Below the pieces are notes generated by a model. It was given only the letters and a program-made list of their open reading frames with translations. It ran no database searches and had not been told where the DNA came from. A stretch of DNA of 15,835 nt. It comes from Phycisphaerales bacterium UBA3190 (lineage in GTDB: Bacteria > Planctomycetota > Phycisphaerae > Phycisphaerales > UBA1924). The position numbers and the translations under genes are program-made. This document shows, piece after piece, positions 1 to 8,585 of this stretch (its first letter is position 1; each line of letters starts with the position of its first letter). The stretch covers positions 508,720-524,554 of the forward strand of contig DEXG01000015.1 of assembly GCA_002364005.1 (NCBI GenBank), in the 5' to 3' direction.

Positions 1-55
1 GCACCGCACGCAAATCGCCCGCCCCTGAAATCCCAAGCCCAACTTTCCCATCAGG

Positions 56-61
56 TACACT
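56..61 (+). promoter_or_regulatory. -10-like box, predicted leaderless start of the 68-919 gene
   Basis: TACACT lies here, and exactly 6 bases separate it from the ATG at 68. The same 6-base spacing occurs before the genes at 4122 and 6355, where the boxes are TACAAT and TAGAAT. A transcript starting at the usual distance from this box would begin at or next to the ATG. I see no Shine-Dalgarno sequence and no convincing -35 box here, so this is weaker than the other two. Confidence 0.4.
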
Positions 62-67
62 GCGCAC

Positions 68-919
68 ATGAACACCGCGCACCGCCCCATCCTGATCGCC
101 GCACTGCTCGCCCTGCTCACCACCACAACCAACGCACAGGACACACCCGCCGACACGCTCCGCGGCCCCGATGTCCCGCGTGAATCCCGCGAATCCATCG
201 GCACCACCACCATGAACGGGCGCTTCACCCCAGTCGAGAGCCGACCCGAACTCGCCGCCTTCCTGCTCGTCTGCGACGACCCCGAAGACCTCGCCCACGC
301 CCGCCAGCTCGGATCCGATCGCATATTCGACCTCACCGAACTGCTCATCGACGAGATCGAAACCCTCCGCGCCATCACCGACGCCCTCGCCAGTGACAAC
401 GCGGTCTACGCACAAACACTGCTCGCCCAGCTCCGACTCAAACACGACCCGGAAATGCAACGCGACCCGCTCCGCCCAGCCCTCGAGGCCATGCTTGACG
501 AGGACCAGACCCAACGCTTCCACCGCATCCTGTCGGACTACTGGCGGAACTGGGTCGCGGCCAACACCCCCGAAGACCAACAGAACCCGGCAGGCGAGCC
601 CCTCAACAGGCAGACCTACCAACGCATCGAGAACCGCCTCAACAACCAACTCTTCCAAGCCGACATCGCCCGCGCCTACGAATATTCACTCCAGCACTAC
701 CGCGGCGCCATGACCGCCATATACGAGGCCATCGAACCCACGCCCGAGCAGCGCGCCTGGATCAGAAACCGCATCATCGAGCACATCAAGCAAACACGCC
801 TCAAGGCCACAAACGACCAGCGCCAAGCCCTCATGCTCGAGATCTACCACATGCTCGACCAGGACCGGAAGACCAAACTCTTCGCCTACATGACCAGCGT
901 CGCCCTCGACCGCAACTGA
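68..919 (+). CDS. Exported protein of unknown function, 283 aa
   Basis: I do not recognise the family. Residues 1 to about 23 form a signal peptide: a short basic start, a Leu/Ala-rich core and a likely cut after Asn-Ala before Gln. The mature part is charged and looks largely helical, rich in Arg, Gln, Glu and Leu, with no Cys cluster and no further membrane segment. Unlike the next four plus-strand secreted genes it lacks the dockerin-like tail, so it may be free in the periplasm. The ATG at 68 is chosen because the signal peptide begins there and a -10-like box ends 6 bases upstream. A gap of 273 bases separates it from the peptidase gene, so co-transcription is not evident. The coding call is firm because the frame is long, has strongly GC-rich third positions and carries an export signal. 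Confidence 0.85.
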   Translation: MNTAHRPILIAALLALLTTTTNAQDTPADTLRGPDVPRESRESIGTTTMNGRFTPVESRPELAAFLLVCDDPEDLAHARQLGSDRIFDLTELLIDEIETLRAITDALASDNAVYAQTLLAQLRLKHDPEMQRDPLRPALEAMLDEDQTQRFHRILSDYWRNWVAANTPEDQQNPAGEPLNRQTYQRIENRLNNQLFQADIARAYEYSLQHYRGAMTAIYEAIEPTPEQRAWIRNRIIEHIKQTRLKATNDQRQALMLEIYHMLDQDRKTKLFAYMTSVALDRN

Positions 920-992
920 CCCCACCGGCACCACCATCCCGACAAAGTGCGAACATTCTTCCGATTCCGCAAGAATCCTCTATAGAGCATGC

Positions 993-1021
993 TTGCAAAC
1001 CCGAGTGAATATCGGTAGTTT
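993..1021 (+). promoter_or_regulatory. Candidate promoter for the metallopeptidase gene
   Basis: TTGCAA (993-998) is followed after 17 bases by TAGTTT (1016-1021), a plausible -35/-10 pair. Transcription would start near 1028 and leave a leader of about 165 bases before the ATG at 1193. I see no convincing riboswitch or attenuator fold in that leader. The match is moderate and could be chance. Confidence 0.3.
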
Positions 1022-1177
1022 GGTCTCAGGCAAGTCGTGTGCCCATCTCGCGTGGATCCACCCCGACCCACGCGTCGCCCCGCCGTTCTGGCGTCAGGCA
1101 ACCCATATCCAGCAGGCTCAAGCCGCGCTCACCCACGCTGCGCGTGACCACACACAACTTCATTGTTGTACACCATC

Positions 1178-1185
1178 AGGAGAAG
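1178..1185 (+). promoter_or_regulatory. Shine-Dalgarno site that fixes the start of the metallopeptidase
   Basis: AGGAGAAG ends 7 bases before the ATG at 1193. It favours that start over the in-frame TTG at 1163, which would add ten residues in front of the signal peptide. This gene uses a ribosome-binding site, in contrast to the predicted leaderless genes nearby. Confidence 0.75.
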
Positions 1186-1192
1186 TCCCCCA

Positions 1193-3988
1193 ATGTCTCA
1201 CCAACACGCATACACCCGCTCAGCCGCACTCGCGATCATCGCCGCGGCAACAATCACGACCGGCGCCGCCGACATCGTCTATAACGCCGGCACCGCGACC
1301 CCCACACGCGCCCACGCCATGAGCGAGTTCAAATCGCAGCATGTCAACGCCAGCTTCTACACACACGAACAAACAGGACGCATCGGCCGCGTCTACGGCA
1401 ACGCATTCAGCCACGGCGCCACAGCCGCTGAATCCGTCGAATCCTTCGTCAGCCAGCACAGCGACATGTGGGGCGTCAGCCCCGCAGAGCTGCGACCAGA
1501 AGGCCCATTCGAAGACGGCGCACACACACAGCCCGTCTACTACCAGCCCGAAACCGGCACATACAAGTTCACCGCAACCTACTACGCACAGACACGAGCC
1601 GGGCTCCCCGTCTTCCGCGGCACCCTCGTCCTCCTCACTCGCAACGAGCAGAACAACCCACTCGTGCTCGCCAGCGCCAACCTCCACGACCTGAGCACCT
1701 TCAACCCCGACCCGGTCGTCGCTCGCGCCGCAGCCAACCGCGACTCGATCACCGAGATCGCCGCCGACCACTTCAACGGCGTGGCACAGATCTGGAGCAC
1801 CGACCGCGTCATCTATGCCGGCGATGAAGCAAACCCCCACGCACCCGTTGTCGCAGACAACACCATCGTCGATGTCGACGGCTTCAAGAAGTTCCGCATC
1901 ATCACCGACGCGGCAACCGGCGAAGTCCTCTTCGAAGAATCACTCACCCACCATGTTGATGTCTCAGGCAATGTCTCAGGCATGGCTTCCGAGGGCATCG
2001 CCGCAGACTTCTGCGAAGACGAGATCATGCAGCCACTCCCCTACCTGAATGTCAGCGTTCAGGGCGGCGGCTCATCCATCACCGATGTCAACGGCAACTT
2101 CACCATCGCCAACGGCGGCAGCAGCAATGTCACCGTCAACGCCGACCTCGATGGCCAGTGGTTCGATGTGTACAACTACCTCGGATCCGAAACATCAGAA
2201 TCCGAAAACGGGTCACCATCAAACCCATTCGACATCCTCTTCAACTCGCTCAACAACTCCGAGCAGGTCCGCGCTGAAGTCAATGCGTATGTCGAGGCCA
2301 ACCGCGTACGCGACATGGTCCTCGTCGCAAACCCCGCATACCCGCTGATCGCCGGCACCTCCATGGACATCACCGTCAACCGAACCGACGGCTTCTGCCC
2401 CGGCAACGCCTGGTACGACTCAGTCGAAGACTCCATCAACTTCTGCCTCTCGGGCTCGAGCAACCCCAACACCGCCTGGTCATCCGTTGTCCATCACGAG
2501 TACGGCCACCACATCGTCTCCGCAGGCGGCTCAGTCCAAGGCCAGTACGGCGAGGGCTTCGGCGATGTCATGAGCACCATCATCCTTGACAGCCCGCGTC
2601 TCGGTGCCGGCTTCTTCAACAACTGTGGCACCGAACTGCGCTCCGCACTCAACAGTCTCACATACCCCTGTGCGACCGACGGCCACGCATGTGCCCCGCT
2701 CCTCTCCGGCGCCGTTTGGCAGACACGCGAACTCATGGCCGTCACCGAACCCGATGACTACACCGAGATCCTCATGAACCTCGCGGTCAACTCGGTGCTC
2801 CTCCACAACTACAACCTCATCACCCCGCAGATCACCATCGACTGGCTCACGCTCGACGATGACGATGCAAACATCGGCAACGGCACCCCCCACTACGGTG
2901 AGATCGACGGCGGCTTCAGCGTCCATAACCTCGACGCACCCCCACTCACACTCGTCGATATCCAACCCGTCGCCGCACCCGACTACGCCAACCCCAACGG
3001 CGGAACCACCGTCGCCGCCGACTTCATCGAAGTCGCCGGCTCACTCGATCCCGCAACCCCAACCCTCATGGTCGACACCGGCTCGGGCTTCCAGCCAGTC
3101 GCCATGACCATGGCCGGCGGCGACACCTTCCAGGCCGATCTCCCCGGTTCGGACTGTGGCTCAGAGGTCAAGTACTACTTCACCGCAGACACAACCTCAG
3201 GCCTCCCCCAGTCCGCTCCCGCTGACGCACCGAGCGCCTACTACAGCCTGATCTCGGCATTCGAAGCACCAGTCGTCGCCTTCGACGATAACTTCGAAAC
3301 CAACCAGGGCTGGACCGTCTCCGGTGACTCTTCCAGCTCGGCCTCAGGACGCTGGGAACGAGCCGTCCCAACCGGCAATGGCGACCGCGCCGACCCACCG
3401 AGCGACTTCGACGGCTCAGGCAGCGCCTATGTCACCGGCAACGGCGGCCCCGGCTCCAACACCGATGTCGATGTCGATGAAACCATCCTCACCTCGCCCA
3501 TCATGGACGCATCCGGCGCTTCGGTCATCTCCTACGCACGCTGGTTCAACAACTCCGGCAACACCGTCATCGATGACCGCTTCTATGTCGAAGTCTCCGA
3601 CAACGGCGGCTCCTCGTGGACCGATCTCGAAACCCTCGGGACCACCCACCCCGAAAGCAACGGCGGCTGGTTCTCCAAGCAGTTCGCACTCAGCGACATC
3701 GCCGGCTTCACACCCAACGACCAGTTCCGCATCCGCTTCATCGCTGAAGATATCGGTGGCGGCTCCATCGTTGAATGCGGCATCGACGCCGTCAAACTCC
3801 AGGTCATCAACTGCGATGTCTGCCCCGCAGACCTCAACGGCGACGGCGCACTCGACTTCTTCGATGTCTCACAGTTCCTCGCCGCGTTCAGTGCCGGTGA
3901 ACCCGCCGCCGACTTCAACGGCGACGGCAGCTACGACTTCTTCGATGTCTCCGCGTTCCTCGGGGCATTCAGCGCCGGCTGCCCATAA
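1193..3988 (+). CDS. Secreted FTP-domain gluzincin metallopeptidase with dockerin-like tail
   Basis: This 931-residue protein is a predicted exported zinc endopeptidase. The signal peptide spans residues 1 to about 26. Residues 42-103 resemble the FTP propeptide of thermolysin and fungalysin, and residues 120-255 look like PepSY-type inhibitory prosequence. About 283-323 is an Ig-like carboxypeptidase-regulatory-type insert. The catalytic domain carries HEYGH at 435-439 (zinc ligands His435 and His439, catalytic Glu436), followed by GEGFGD with Glu454 as probable third ligand; this is the M4/M36 gluzincin pattern. The His439-Glu454 gap of 15 is shorter than thermolysin's 20, so it is not a classical M4 enzyme. 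Residues 690-873 look like a jelly-roll or MAM-like ligand-binding domain. The last 55 residues are two EF-hand-like loops ending Gly-Cys-Pro, the tail shared with four other proteins here. A strong terminator follows. Family and zinc site are well supported; the substrate is unknown. Confidence 0.9.
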   Translation: MSHQHAYTRSAALAIIAAATITTGAADIVYNAGTATPTRAHAMSEFKSQHVNASFYTHEQTGRIGRVYGNAFSHGATAAESVESFVSQHSDMWGVSPAELRPEGPFEDGAHTQPVYYQPETGTYKFTATYYAQTRAGLPVFRGTLVLLTRNEQNNPLVLASANLHDLSTFNPDPVVARAAANRDSITEIAADHFNGVAQIWSTDRVIYAGDEANPHAPVVADNTIVDVDGFKKFRIITDAATGEVLFEESLTHHVDVSGNVSGMASEGIAADFCEDEIMQPLPYLNVSVQGGGSSITDVNGNFTIANGGSSNVTVNADLDGQWFDVYNYLGSETSESENGSPSNPFDILFNSLNNSEQVRAEVNAYVEANRVRDMVLVANPAYPLIAGTSMDITVNRTDGFCPGNAWYDSVEDSINFCLSGSSNPNTAWSSVVHHEYGHHIVSAGGSVQGQYGEGFGDVMSTIILDSPRLGAGFFNNCGTELRSALNSLTYPCATDGHACAPLLSGAVWQTRELMAVTEPDDYTEILMNLAVNSVLLHNYNLITPQITIDWLTLDDDDANIGNGTPHYGEIDGGFSVHNLDAPPLTLVDIQPVAAPDYANPNGGTTVAADFIEVAGSLDPATPTLMVDTGSGFQPVAMTMAGGDTFQADLPGSDCGSEVKYYFTADTTSGLPQSAPADAPSAYYSLISAFEAPVVAFDDNFETNQGWTVSGDSSSSASGRWERAVPTGNGDRADPPSDFDGSGSAYVTGNGGPGSNTDVDVDETILTSPIMDASGASVISYARWFNNSGNTVIDDRFYVEVSDNGGSSWTDLETLGTTHPESNGGWFSKQFALSDIAGFTPNDQFRIRFIAEDIGGGSIVECGIDAVKLQVINCDVCPADLNGDGALDFFDVSQFLAAFSAGEPAADFNGDGSYDFFDVSAFLGAFSAGCP

Positions 3989-4028
3989 TCGCAGCCCCGC
4001 ATAACGCCATAGTCACAACCTGACACCA

Positions 4029-4056
4029 GACGCCCGAGCAATCGGGCGTCTTTTTT
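4029..4056 (+). terminator. Rho-independent terminator after the metallopeptidase
   Basis: A perfect 9-bp stem (4029-4037 with 4042-4050) closes a GCAA tetraloop and is followed directly by six T. It ends the peptidase transcript 68 bases past the stop and insulates the promoter at 4087. Confidence 0.92.
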
Positions 4057-4086
4057 ATGCGCCCCCACCAATCCCAGATTTGCATC

Positions 4087-4115
4087 TTGTTCGTATCACC
4101 CCGCCCCATTACAAT
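4087..4115 (+). promoter_or_regulatory. Sigma70-like promoter, predicted leaderless start of propeller gene 1
   Basis: TTGTTC (4087-4092), a 17-base spacer and TACAAT (4110-4115) make a good housekeeping-type promoter. The ATG at 4122 begins 7 bases after the last base of the -10 box, at the expected transcription start. No Shine-Dalgarno sequence is present. The boxes and spacing are visible; leaderless translation is inferred. Confidence 0.6.
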
Positions 4116-4121
4116 CGAGCC

Positions 4122-6224
4122 ATGATGATCAGACCAATCCATTTCATATCGCTCTCGCTCGCACTGCTCACGCACACCGCCGCCGCTCAGGACAGCACCC
4201 CCAACTGCCAACCACCGCAGCTCCTGGGCATGCTCTCCGGGCTCAACGACCCCGCCACCCTCACAATCGACGGCAACTACGCCTACATCGCCCAGCACGA
4301 CGACAGCTTCCTGATCATCGACATCAGCGACACCGCCAACCCCACCCTGCTCGCACACGCCGACGATCTTCCCATACAGGTCGACGACAACACACGCATC
4401 ATCATCAACCAGAACGCCGCCTATGTCGGCGGCTCTATCATCAGCATCGACGACAAAACCGATCCCTGGTTCGTGCGATACGGCGCCATCACCGAACGAC
4501 CACTCATCAACGGCTACTTCTACCCACGCTCGAAGGCCTACTTCGATCGCACCGATATCTACAACGCCACACGCCCCTACGCGATCGGTATCGACACCTT
4601 CGAAGAACCACACAGTCTGGGATTCGAGTTCGGCGGGCTCCCCGTCGCCTATGTCGACGGCCTGCTCGTCACCGATCGCCTCGACCGCTTCAACATCGAT
4701 AACCCCCACGCACCCTTCCTCGTCGACGACAGCAATGACCCCAACATCTACACCATCGACGAATACCGCTACGACGAACCCTACCTGCTCTTCTTCGAAG
4801 ACTCCACAAATGTCGATCCCCAGATCAACATCTACCAGCAGGTGACTGATGCGTTCCTCTCCATCGACATCGGAGGCATCGCCTTCCACGACCTGGCCGT
4901 CAAGAACGAAACGCTCTTCACACTCAGCGAAGGCCTCAGCATCTACACCCTCACCGAAGATCCAACACGCATCGCATCACATTACGACGACCCCATCCTC
5001 GCCGATGCACGCTTCATACGCCCACTCGGCGAGCACTTCGTCATCGTCAGCGACGACACACTCGCCATCTACGACATCCCCACCAACCCCATCGCCAGCA
5101 TCCGCACCAATCTCTCGCAAGAACACCTCGAACTCATGGGCGACACCGCCATCCTCTCCACGGGCAACATCGACACCGGGCCGACCCAGGGCGCCAGCAT
5201 TATCGATATCTCCAACCCTGAGTTGCCCGTGTGGATCGCCGACCTCCCAACCCCCAACGCATTCGGGATCGACACCCTTGACCCCTATGTCTTCGTGGCC
5301 GACAAAAACGAAGGCCTCAAGGTCTTCGACCTCAGCGCCCCCGCCAGCCCACAGCTCGTCGCCACCTACAACACCAGCACCAATCAAGCCGGCAACCCCA
5401 ACACCCGCGACATCGTCATCGACGGCTCATACGCCTACGCCGCCGACAGAAACGCCGGGCTCACCATCTACGGCATCGTCAACACCCACGAACTCCAACC
5501 CATCGCCACGCTCCCCCTCACCCAGGCCCTGCAGCGCGTCAGCGTCTCGGGAGACCTCGCCTTCGCCTCGGGGCTCAACAAGCTCTTCATCATCGACATC
5601 AGCGATCCCACAACACCCACAATCGTCAGCACCATCGATGAGATCCTGGGAACGAGGAACTACATCTACTCCGTCACAAAACGCGGCAACTGGATCTACA
5701 CCGCCGAGTCCGACAGCGGCTACCGCATCTTCGACATCACCAACCCCGCCGACCCCATCGAGCTCGCCCACTTCGACGCCTCCGTCAGCACCAAACAGGG
5801 AACCTACGACGGGTTCGTATTCGATCTCCACTTCGATGGTGATCTCCTCTATGTCGCCATGAGCTGGATCGGCTACGCCGTCTACGACAACTCCGACCCC
5901 TTCAACCCCGTCCTGCTCCGACACACCCTCGCCGCAGACCCACCCGAGAACGCCATCGCCCGCTACCGAGACATCGAGATCCGAGACGACAAACTCTTCA
6001 TCTCCGCAGGCCCGGCAGGCCTCCGCATCTACGACCTCAACAACTGCGACCTCCCCTGCTACGCCGACCTCAACGAAGACACCGTCCTCAACTTCTTCGA
6101 TGTCTCCGCCTTCATCATCGCCTTCACCAGCGAAGACTTCCTCGCCGACTTCAACAACGACGGCGAGCTCAACTTCTTCGATGTCTCCGAGTTCATCGTC
6201 GCCTTCAACAACGGCTGCCCATAA
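4122..6224 (+). CDS. Exported LVIVD beta-propeller protein with dockerin-like tail (array copy 1)
   Basis: The 700-residue product has a signal peptide (residues 1 to about 23, ending Ala-Ala-Ala-Gln). About a dozen repeats of 45-60 residues follow, each with a core such as LVIIDISDPxxPxLLA; here FLIIDISDTANP, ASIIDISNPELP, LKVFDLSAPASP, LFIIDISDPTTP and YRIFDITNPADP are clear. This is the LVIVD repeat type, thought to fold as beta-propeller blades. The last 55 residues are the paired EF-hand-like dockerin module ending Gly-Cys-Pro. No catalytic motif is visible, so a binding or scaffold role outside the cytoplasm is the reasonable guess; the ligand is unknown. The ATG at 4122 is preferred to an upstream in-frame TTG at 4080, which lies before the promoter. 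This is the most divergent of the three tandem paralogues. A second in-frame ATG at 4125 is possible. Confidence 0.88.
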   Translation: MMIRPIHFISLSLALLTHTAAAQDSTPNCQPPQLLGMLSGLNDPATLTIDGNYAYIAQHDDSFLIIDISDTANPTLLAHADDLPIQVDDNTRIIINQNAAYVGGSIISIDDKTDPWFVRYGAITERPLINGYFYPRSKAYFDRTDIYNATRPYAIGIDTFEEPHSLGFEFGGLPVAYVDGLLVTDRLDRFNIDNPHAPFLVDDSNDPNIYTIDEYRYDEPYLLFFEDSTNVDPQINIYQQVTDAFLSIDIGGIAFHDLAVKNETLFTLSEGLSIYTLTEDPTRIASHYDDPILADARFIRPLGEHFVIVSDDTLAIYDIPTNPIASIRTNLSQEHLELMGDTAILSTGNIDTGPTQGASIIDISNPELPVWIADLPTPNAFGIDTLDPYVFVADKNEGLKVFDLSAPASPQLVATYNTSTNQAGNPNTRDIVIDGSYAYAADRNAGLTIYGIVNTHELQPIATLPLTQALQRVSVSGDLAFASGLNKLFIIDISDPTTPTIVSTIDEILGTRNYIYSVTKRGNWIYTAESDSGYRIFDITNPADPIELAHFDASVSTKQGTYDGFVFDLHFDGDLLYVAMSWIGYAVYDNSDPFNPVLLRHTLAADPPENAIARYRDIEIRDDKLFISAGPAGLRIYDLNNCDLPCYADLNEDTVLNFFDVSAFIIAFTSEDFLADFNNDGELNFFDVSEFIVAFNNGCP

Positions 6225-6264
6225 CCGAAGCCCACAAAGCACCACCGCCCAACAACCGGATGCA

Positions 6265-6285
6265 GGCCCGAATAACCGGGCTTTT
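6265..6285 (+). terminator. Probable terminator after propeller gene 1
   Basis: A stem of five Watson-Crick pairs plus one outer G-T pair (6265-6270 with 6277-6282) closes a 6-base loop, then TTTTCT. It shares the GCCCG core and position with the stronger terminator at 4029, but is shorter and has a poorer T-run. Confidence 0.6.
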
Positions 6286-6318
6286 CTCCATGCCATGATC
6301 TAATAACCGAATCCGCTC

Positions 6319-6348
6319 TTGGTCATGCCCCCGATCTCCCATTAGAAT
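6319..6348 (+). promoter_or_regulatory. Promoter, predicted leaderless start of propeller gene 2
   Basis: TTGGTC (6319-6324), an 18-base spacer and TAGAAT (6343-6348) precede the ATG at 6355. Exactly 6 bases lie between the -10 box and the ATG, as for the gene at 4122. No Shine-Dalgarno sequence is present at a usable distance. Confidence 0.55.
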
Positions 6349-6354
6349 ACAGGC

Positions 6355-8454
6355 ATGATCATCCGCCACCTCTGTTTCATACTGCTCGCATTCGCCGCGG
6401 TCACGCGCACAACCTTCGCACAGACCAACCCCTTCGCATGCCAGCCACCGCAGCTCCTGGGCATGATCTCCGGACTCAACAACCCCACCTCGATGACCAT
6501 CGACGGCAACGACGCCTATATCATCGAGCAGAAGCACACGCTCGTCATCATCGACCTGAGCGACCCCGCCGCCCCCCAGCTCCTCAGCCGCACCCCAATC
6601 CCAGGCGATGAATGCAAGGGCATCTCGATCAACGCCGATGCCGCCTACCTCATCCACGACTCCTCCGAGAGGCTCACGATCTTCAATGTCGCCGACAAGA
6701 CCGACCCGTGGTTTGTCCGCTACTTCCTGACCGAGATGAACGACGCTCAACATGTGTCGCTGAGCCCGACACACATCTTCCAAAGATTCTCCGCCATCAA
6801 CATCTCCCGCCCCCTCGCACCCGGCATCGACCTCTACAACGATCCTGGCTTCGAGTTCGATTCCAATATCGTCGCGGTACACGACAACACCGCCATCACA
6901 GCCAGCCTTGAGCAGTACGACATCACAGACCCGCTCAATCCGATCTTGCTCGAAACACACCCATTCGGGGGCGTCGATGACCGACACGCACGCCTCGAAT
7001 ATCCCTACATCATCTCACCATCCACATCAGACGGCATCGTCTCGTTCGCGACCATCAACCAAGCCGTTGATCAGATCACATCACTCGCCGTACAGCCACT
7101 CGGATTCACCGACGCCACCGTCCGAGGCGACCTGGTCTTCGTCGCCAACGGCAGCATCGATGTCTACGCCGCAAGCGACAGCCCACTCCTCGTCGCCTCC
7201 CTCGGCAAAGATCAGGGCGTCATCAATGCACGCCTGATCCGAAAACTCGATGACCACTTCGTTGCGGTCAGCCCAGACCGGCTCGCCATCTACGACATCC
7301 CAACCAACCCAATCGGTGGCACACACGCCGGGAGCAACCCCTCATACATCGAGCTGATGGATGACATCGCCATCATCAGCAGTTCCCCGCTGATTGATTT
7401 CATCTACTCGACCGACATCATTGATGTCTCCAATCCCATCGAACCACGCTGGATCGCCCAACTCGATTTCATGAATCAGAATGCCCGCCCCCAAGGCATC
7501 GCCACATACGAAAACCATGTATTCGTCGCCGAACGAACAACGGGCCTGCACGATTTCGATCTCTCAGACCCCGAAAACCCCGTCCTCAACGCGATCTACA
7601 ACACCGCCGCCGATCCGAAGGATTCACCCCGCGCACGCGATCTCAAGATCCGCAACAACACCGCGTATGTCGTCGATAACGCGAACGGACTGCTCATCTA
7701 CCAGATCCAGAACGATGCCACACTCGTGCCCATCGGCAACCTCCCCATCGACGACAGTTGCCAACACATCACCCTGCTCGACAACCTCGCCTTTGTCTGC
7801 TCCAGCAGCAACGCCTACCTCATCCAGATCGATGACCCGGCCAACCCGCAACTCCTCAGCGTCATCGAAGGCATCGCAAACACCACCCCACGCATGACCA
7901 CCGCCCACCGCGATGGCGACCTGCTCTACACCGCCGATTACGAAGCCGGCTACCGCATCTTCGACATCTCCGACCCCACCGACCCCATCGAGCTCGCTCA
8001 CTTTGACGCCGATGTCACCACACCCCAGGGCGATTTCCTCGCCTACGCCTTCGACATCCTGGTCGAAGAGAACATCCTCTATCTCACCATGAGCTCGGGT
8101 GGCTTCGCGATCTACGACAACACCAACCCCTTCGATCCAACCCTCATCACCCACATCCCCGCCGCCGTCCCACAAGGCGGGAACAACACACGCTACCGCC
8201 AGTTCGTCAAACGAGGCAACCAGATCTACATGGCCGCCGGGGCCGCCGGCCTGCGCATCCTCAGCCTCGACGGCTGCGCCGGCCCCTGCCCCGCCGACCT
8301 CAACAACGACACCGTCCTCAACTTCTTCGATGTCTCCGCATTCATCGTCGCCTTCACCAACGAAGAACCACGCGCCGACTTCAATAGCGATGGCGAGCTC
8401 AACTTCTTCGATGTCTCCGAGTTCATCGTCGCCTTCAGCAACGGCTGCCTATAA
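6355..8454 (+). CDS. Exported LVIVD beta-propeller protein with dockerin-like tail (array copy 2)
   Basis: This 699-residue paralogue of the preceding gene has a signal peptide (residues 1 to about 23, ending Thr-Phe-Ala-Gln). Then come about twelve LVIVD-type repeats, with cores LVIIDLSDPAAP, LEQYDITDPLNP, TDIIDVSNPIEP, LHDFDLSDPENP, YRIFDISDPTDP and FAIYDNTNPFDP easy to see. The C-terminal dockerin-like module ends in Gly-Cys-Leu instead of Gly-Cys-Pro, the only such variant of the five in this window. It has its own promoter and no good terminator, only a stem without a T-run. Its closest relative is the next gene; long stretches of the two are nearly identical at DNA level, while the middle differs. 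Function is unknown, and the repeat architecture suggests an extracellular binding protein. Confidence 0.9.
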   Translation: MIIRHLCFILLAFAAVTRTTFAQTNPFACQPPQLLGMISGLNNPTSMTIDGNDAYIIEQKHTLVIIDLSDPAAPQLLSRTPIPGDECKGISINADAAYLIHDSSERLTIFNVADKTDPWFVRYFLTEMNDAQHVSLSPTHIFQRFSAINISRPLAPGIDLYNDPGFEFDSNIVAVHDNTAITASLEQYDITDPLNPILLETHPFGGVDDRHARLEYPYIISPSTSDGIVSFATINQAVDQITSLAVQPLGFTDATVRGDLVFVANGSIDVYAASDSPLLVASLGKDQGVINARLIRKLDDHFVAVSPDRLAIYDIPTNPIGGTHAGSNPSYIELMDDIAIISSSPLIDFIYSTDIIDVSNPIEPRWIAQLDFMNQNARPQGIATYENHVFVAERTTGLHDFDLSDPENPVLNAIYNTAADPKDSPRARDLKIRNNTAYVVDNANGLLIYQIQNDATLVPIGNLPIDDSCQHITLLDNLAFVCSSSNAYLIQIDDPANPQLLSVIEGIANTTPRMTTAHRDGDLLYTADYEAGYRIFDISDPTDPIELAHFDADVTTPQGDFLAYAFDILVEENILYLTMSSGGFAIYDNTNPFDPTLITHIPAAVPQGGNNTRYRQFVKRGNQIYMAAGAAGLRILSLDGCAGPCPADLNNDTVLNFFDVSAFIVAFTNEEPRADFNSDGELNFFDVSEFIVAFSNGCL

Positions 8455-8491
8455 CCAGCCCCCGCATCTCCAACGCCCTGGCACCCGCGCA

Positions 8492-8511
8492 AAGCCCGAA
8501 ATATTGGGTTT
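8492..8511 (+). other. Stem-loop after propeller gene 2, possibly a decayed terminator
   Basis: An 8-bp stem including two G-T pairs (8492-8499 with 8504-8511) closes an AATA loop. It keeps the GCCCGA motif seen in the terminators at 4029 and 6265, but is followed by CC and an A-run on this strand instead of T. It is probably a weak or lost terminator. Confidence 0.35.
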
Positions 8512-8549
8512 CCAAAAAATGCAACTTGGAACCGAAACCCCACAGGCAT

Positions 8550-8579
8550 TTCGACGAATAGGGCGTGGGAGTCCAAATT
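8550..8579 (+). promoter_or_regulatory. Degenerate promoter before the broken third propeller gene
   Basis: TTCGAC (8550-8555), an 18-base spacer and CAAATT (8574-8579) occupy the positions that hold TTGGTC and TAGAAT before the gene at 6355, again with 6 bases before the ATG at 8586. The match to consensus is poor, consistent with decay after duplication. A GGGAG sequence (8567-8571) lies 8 bases before the alternative ATG at 8580. Confidence 0.25.
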
Positions 8580-8585
8580 ATGATT

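Noticed and set aside
978..987. CTCTATAGAG, a perfect 10-base palindrome with a TATAGA hexamer, as an operator or -10 box before the peptidase gene.
   Set aside because: No -35 hexamer sits at the right distance and no second copy of the palindrome was seen, so it cannot be told from chance.
3969..4889. Long minus-strand open frames opposite the propeller genes (also 5427-6296 and 6205-6987).
   Set aside because: They are Val/Asp/Gly-rich mirror images of GC-rich codons in the propeller repeats and cross the known promoters and terminators.
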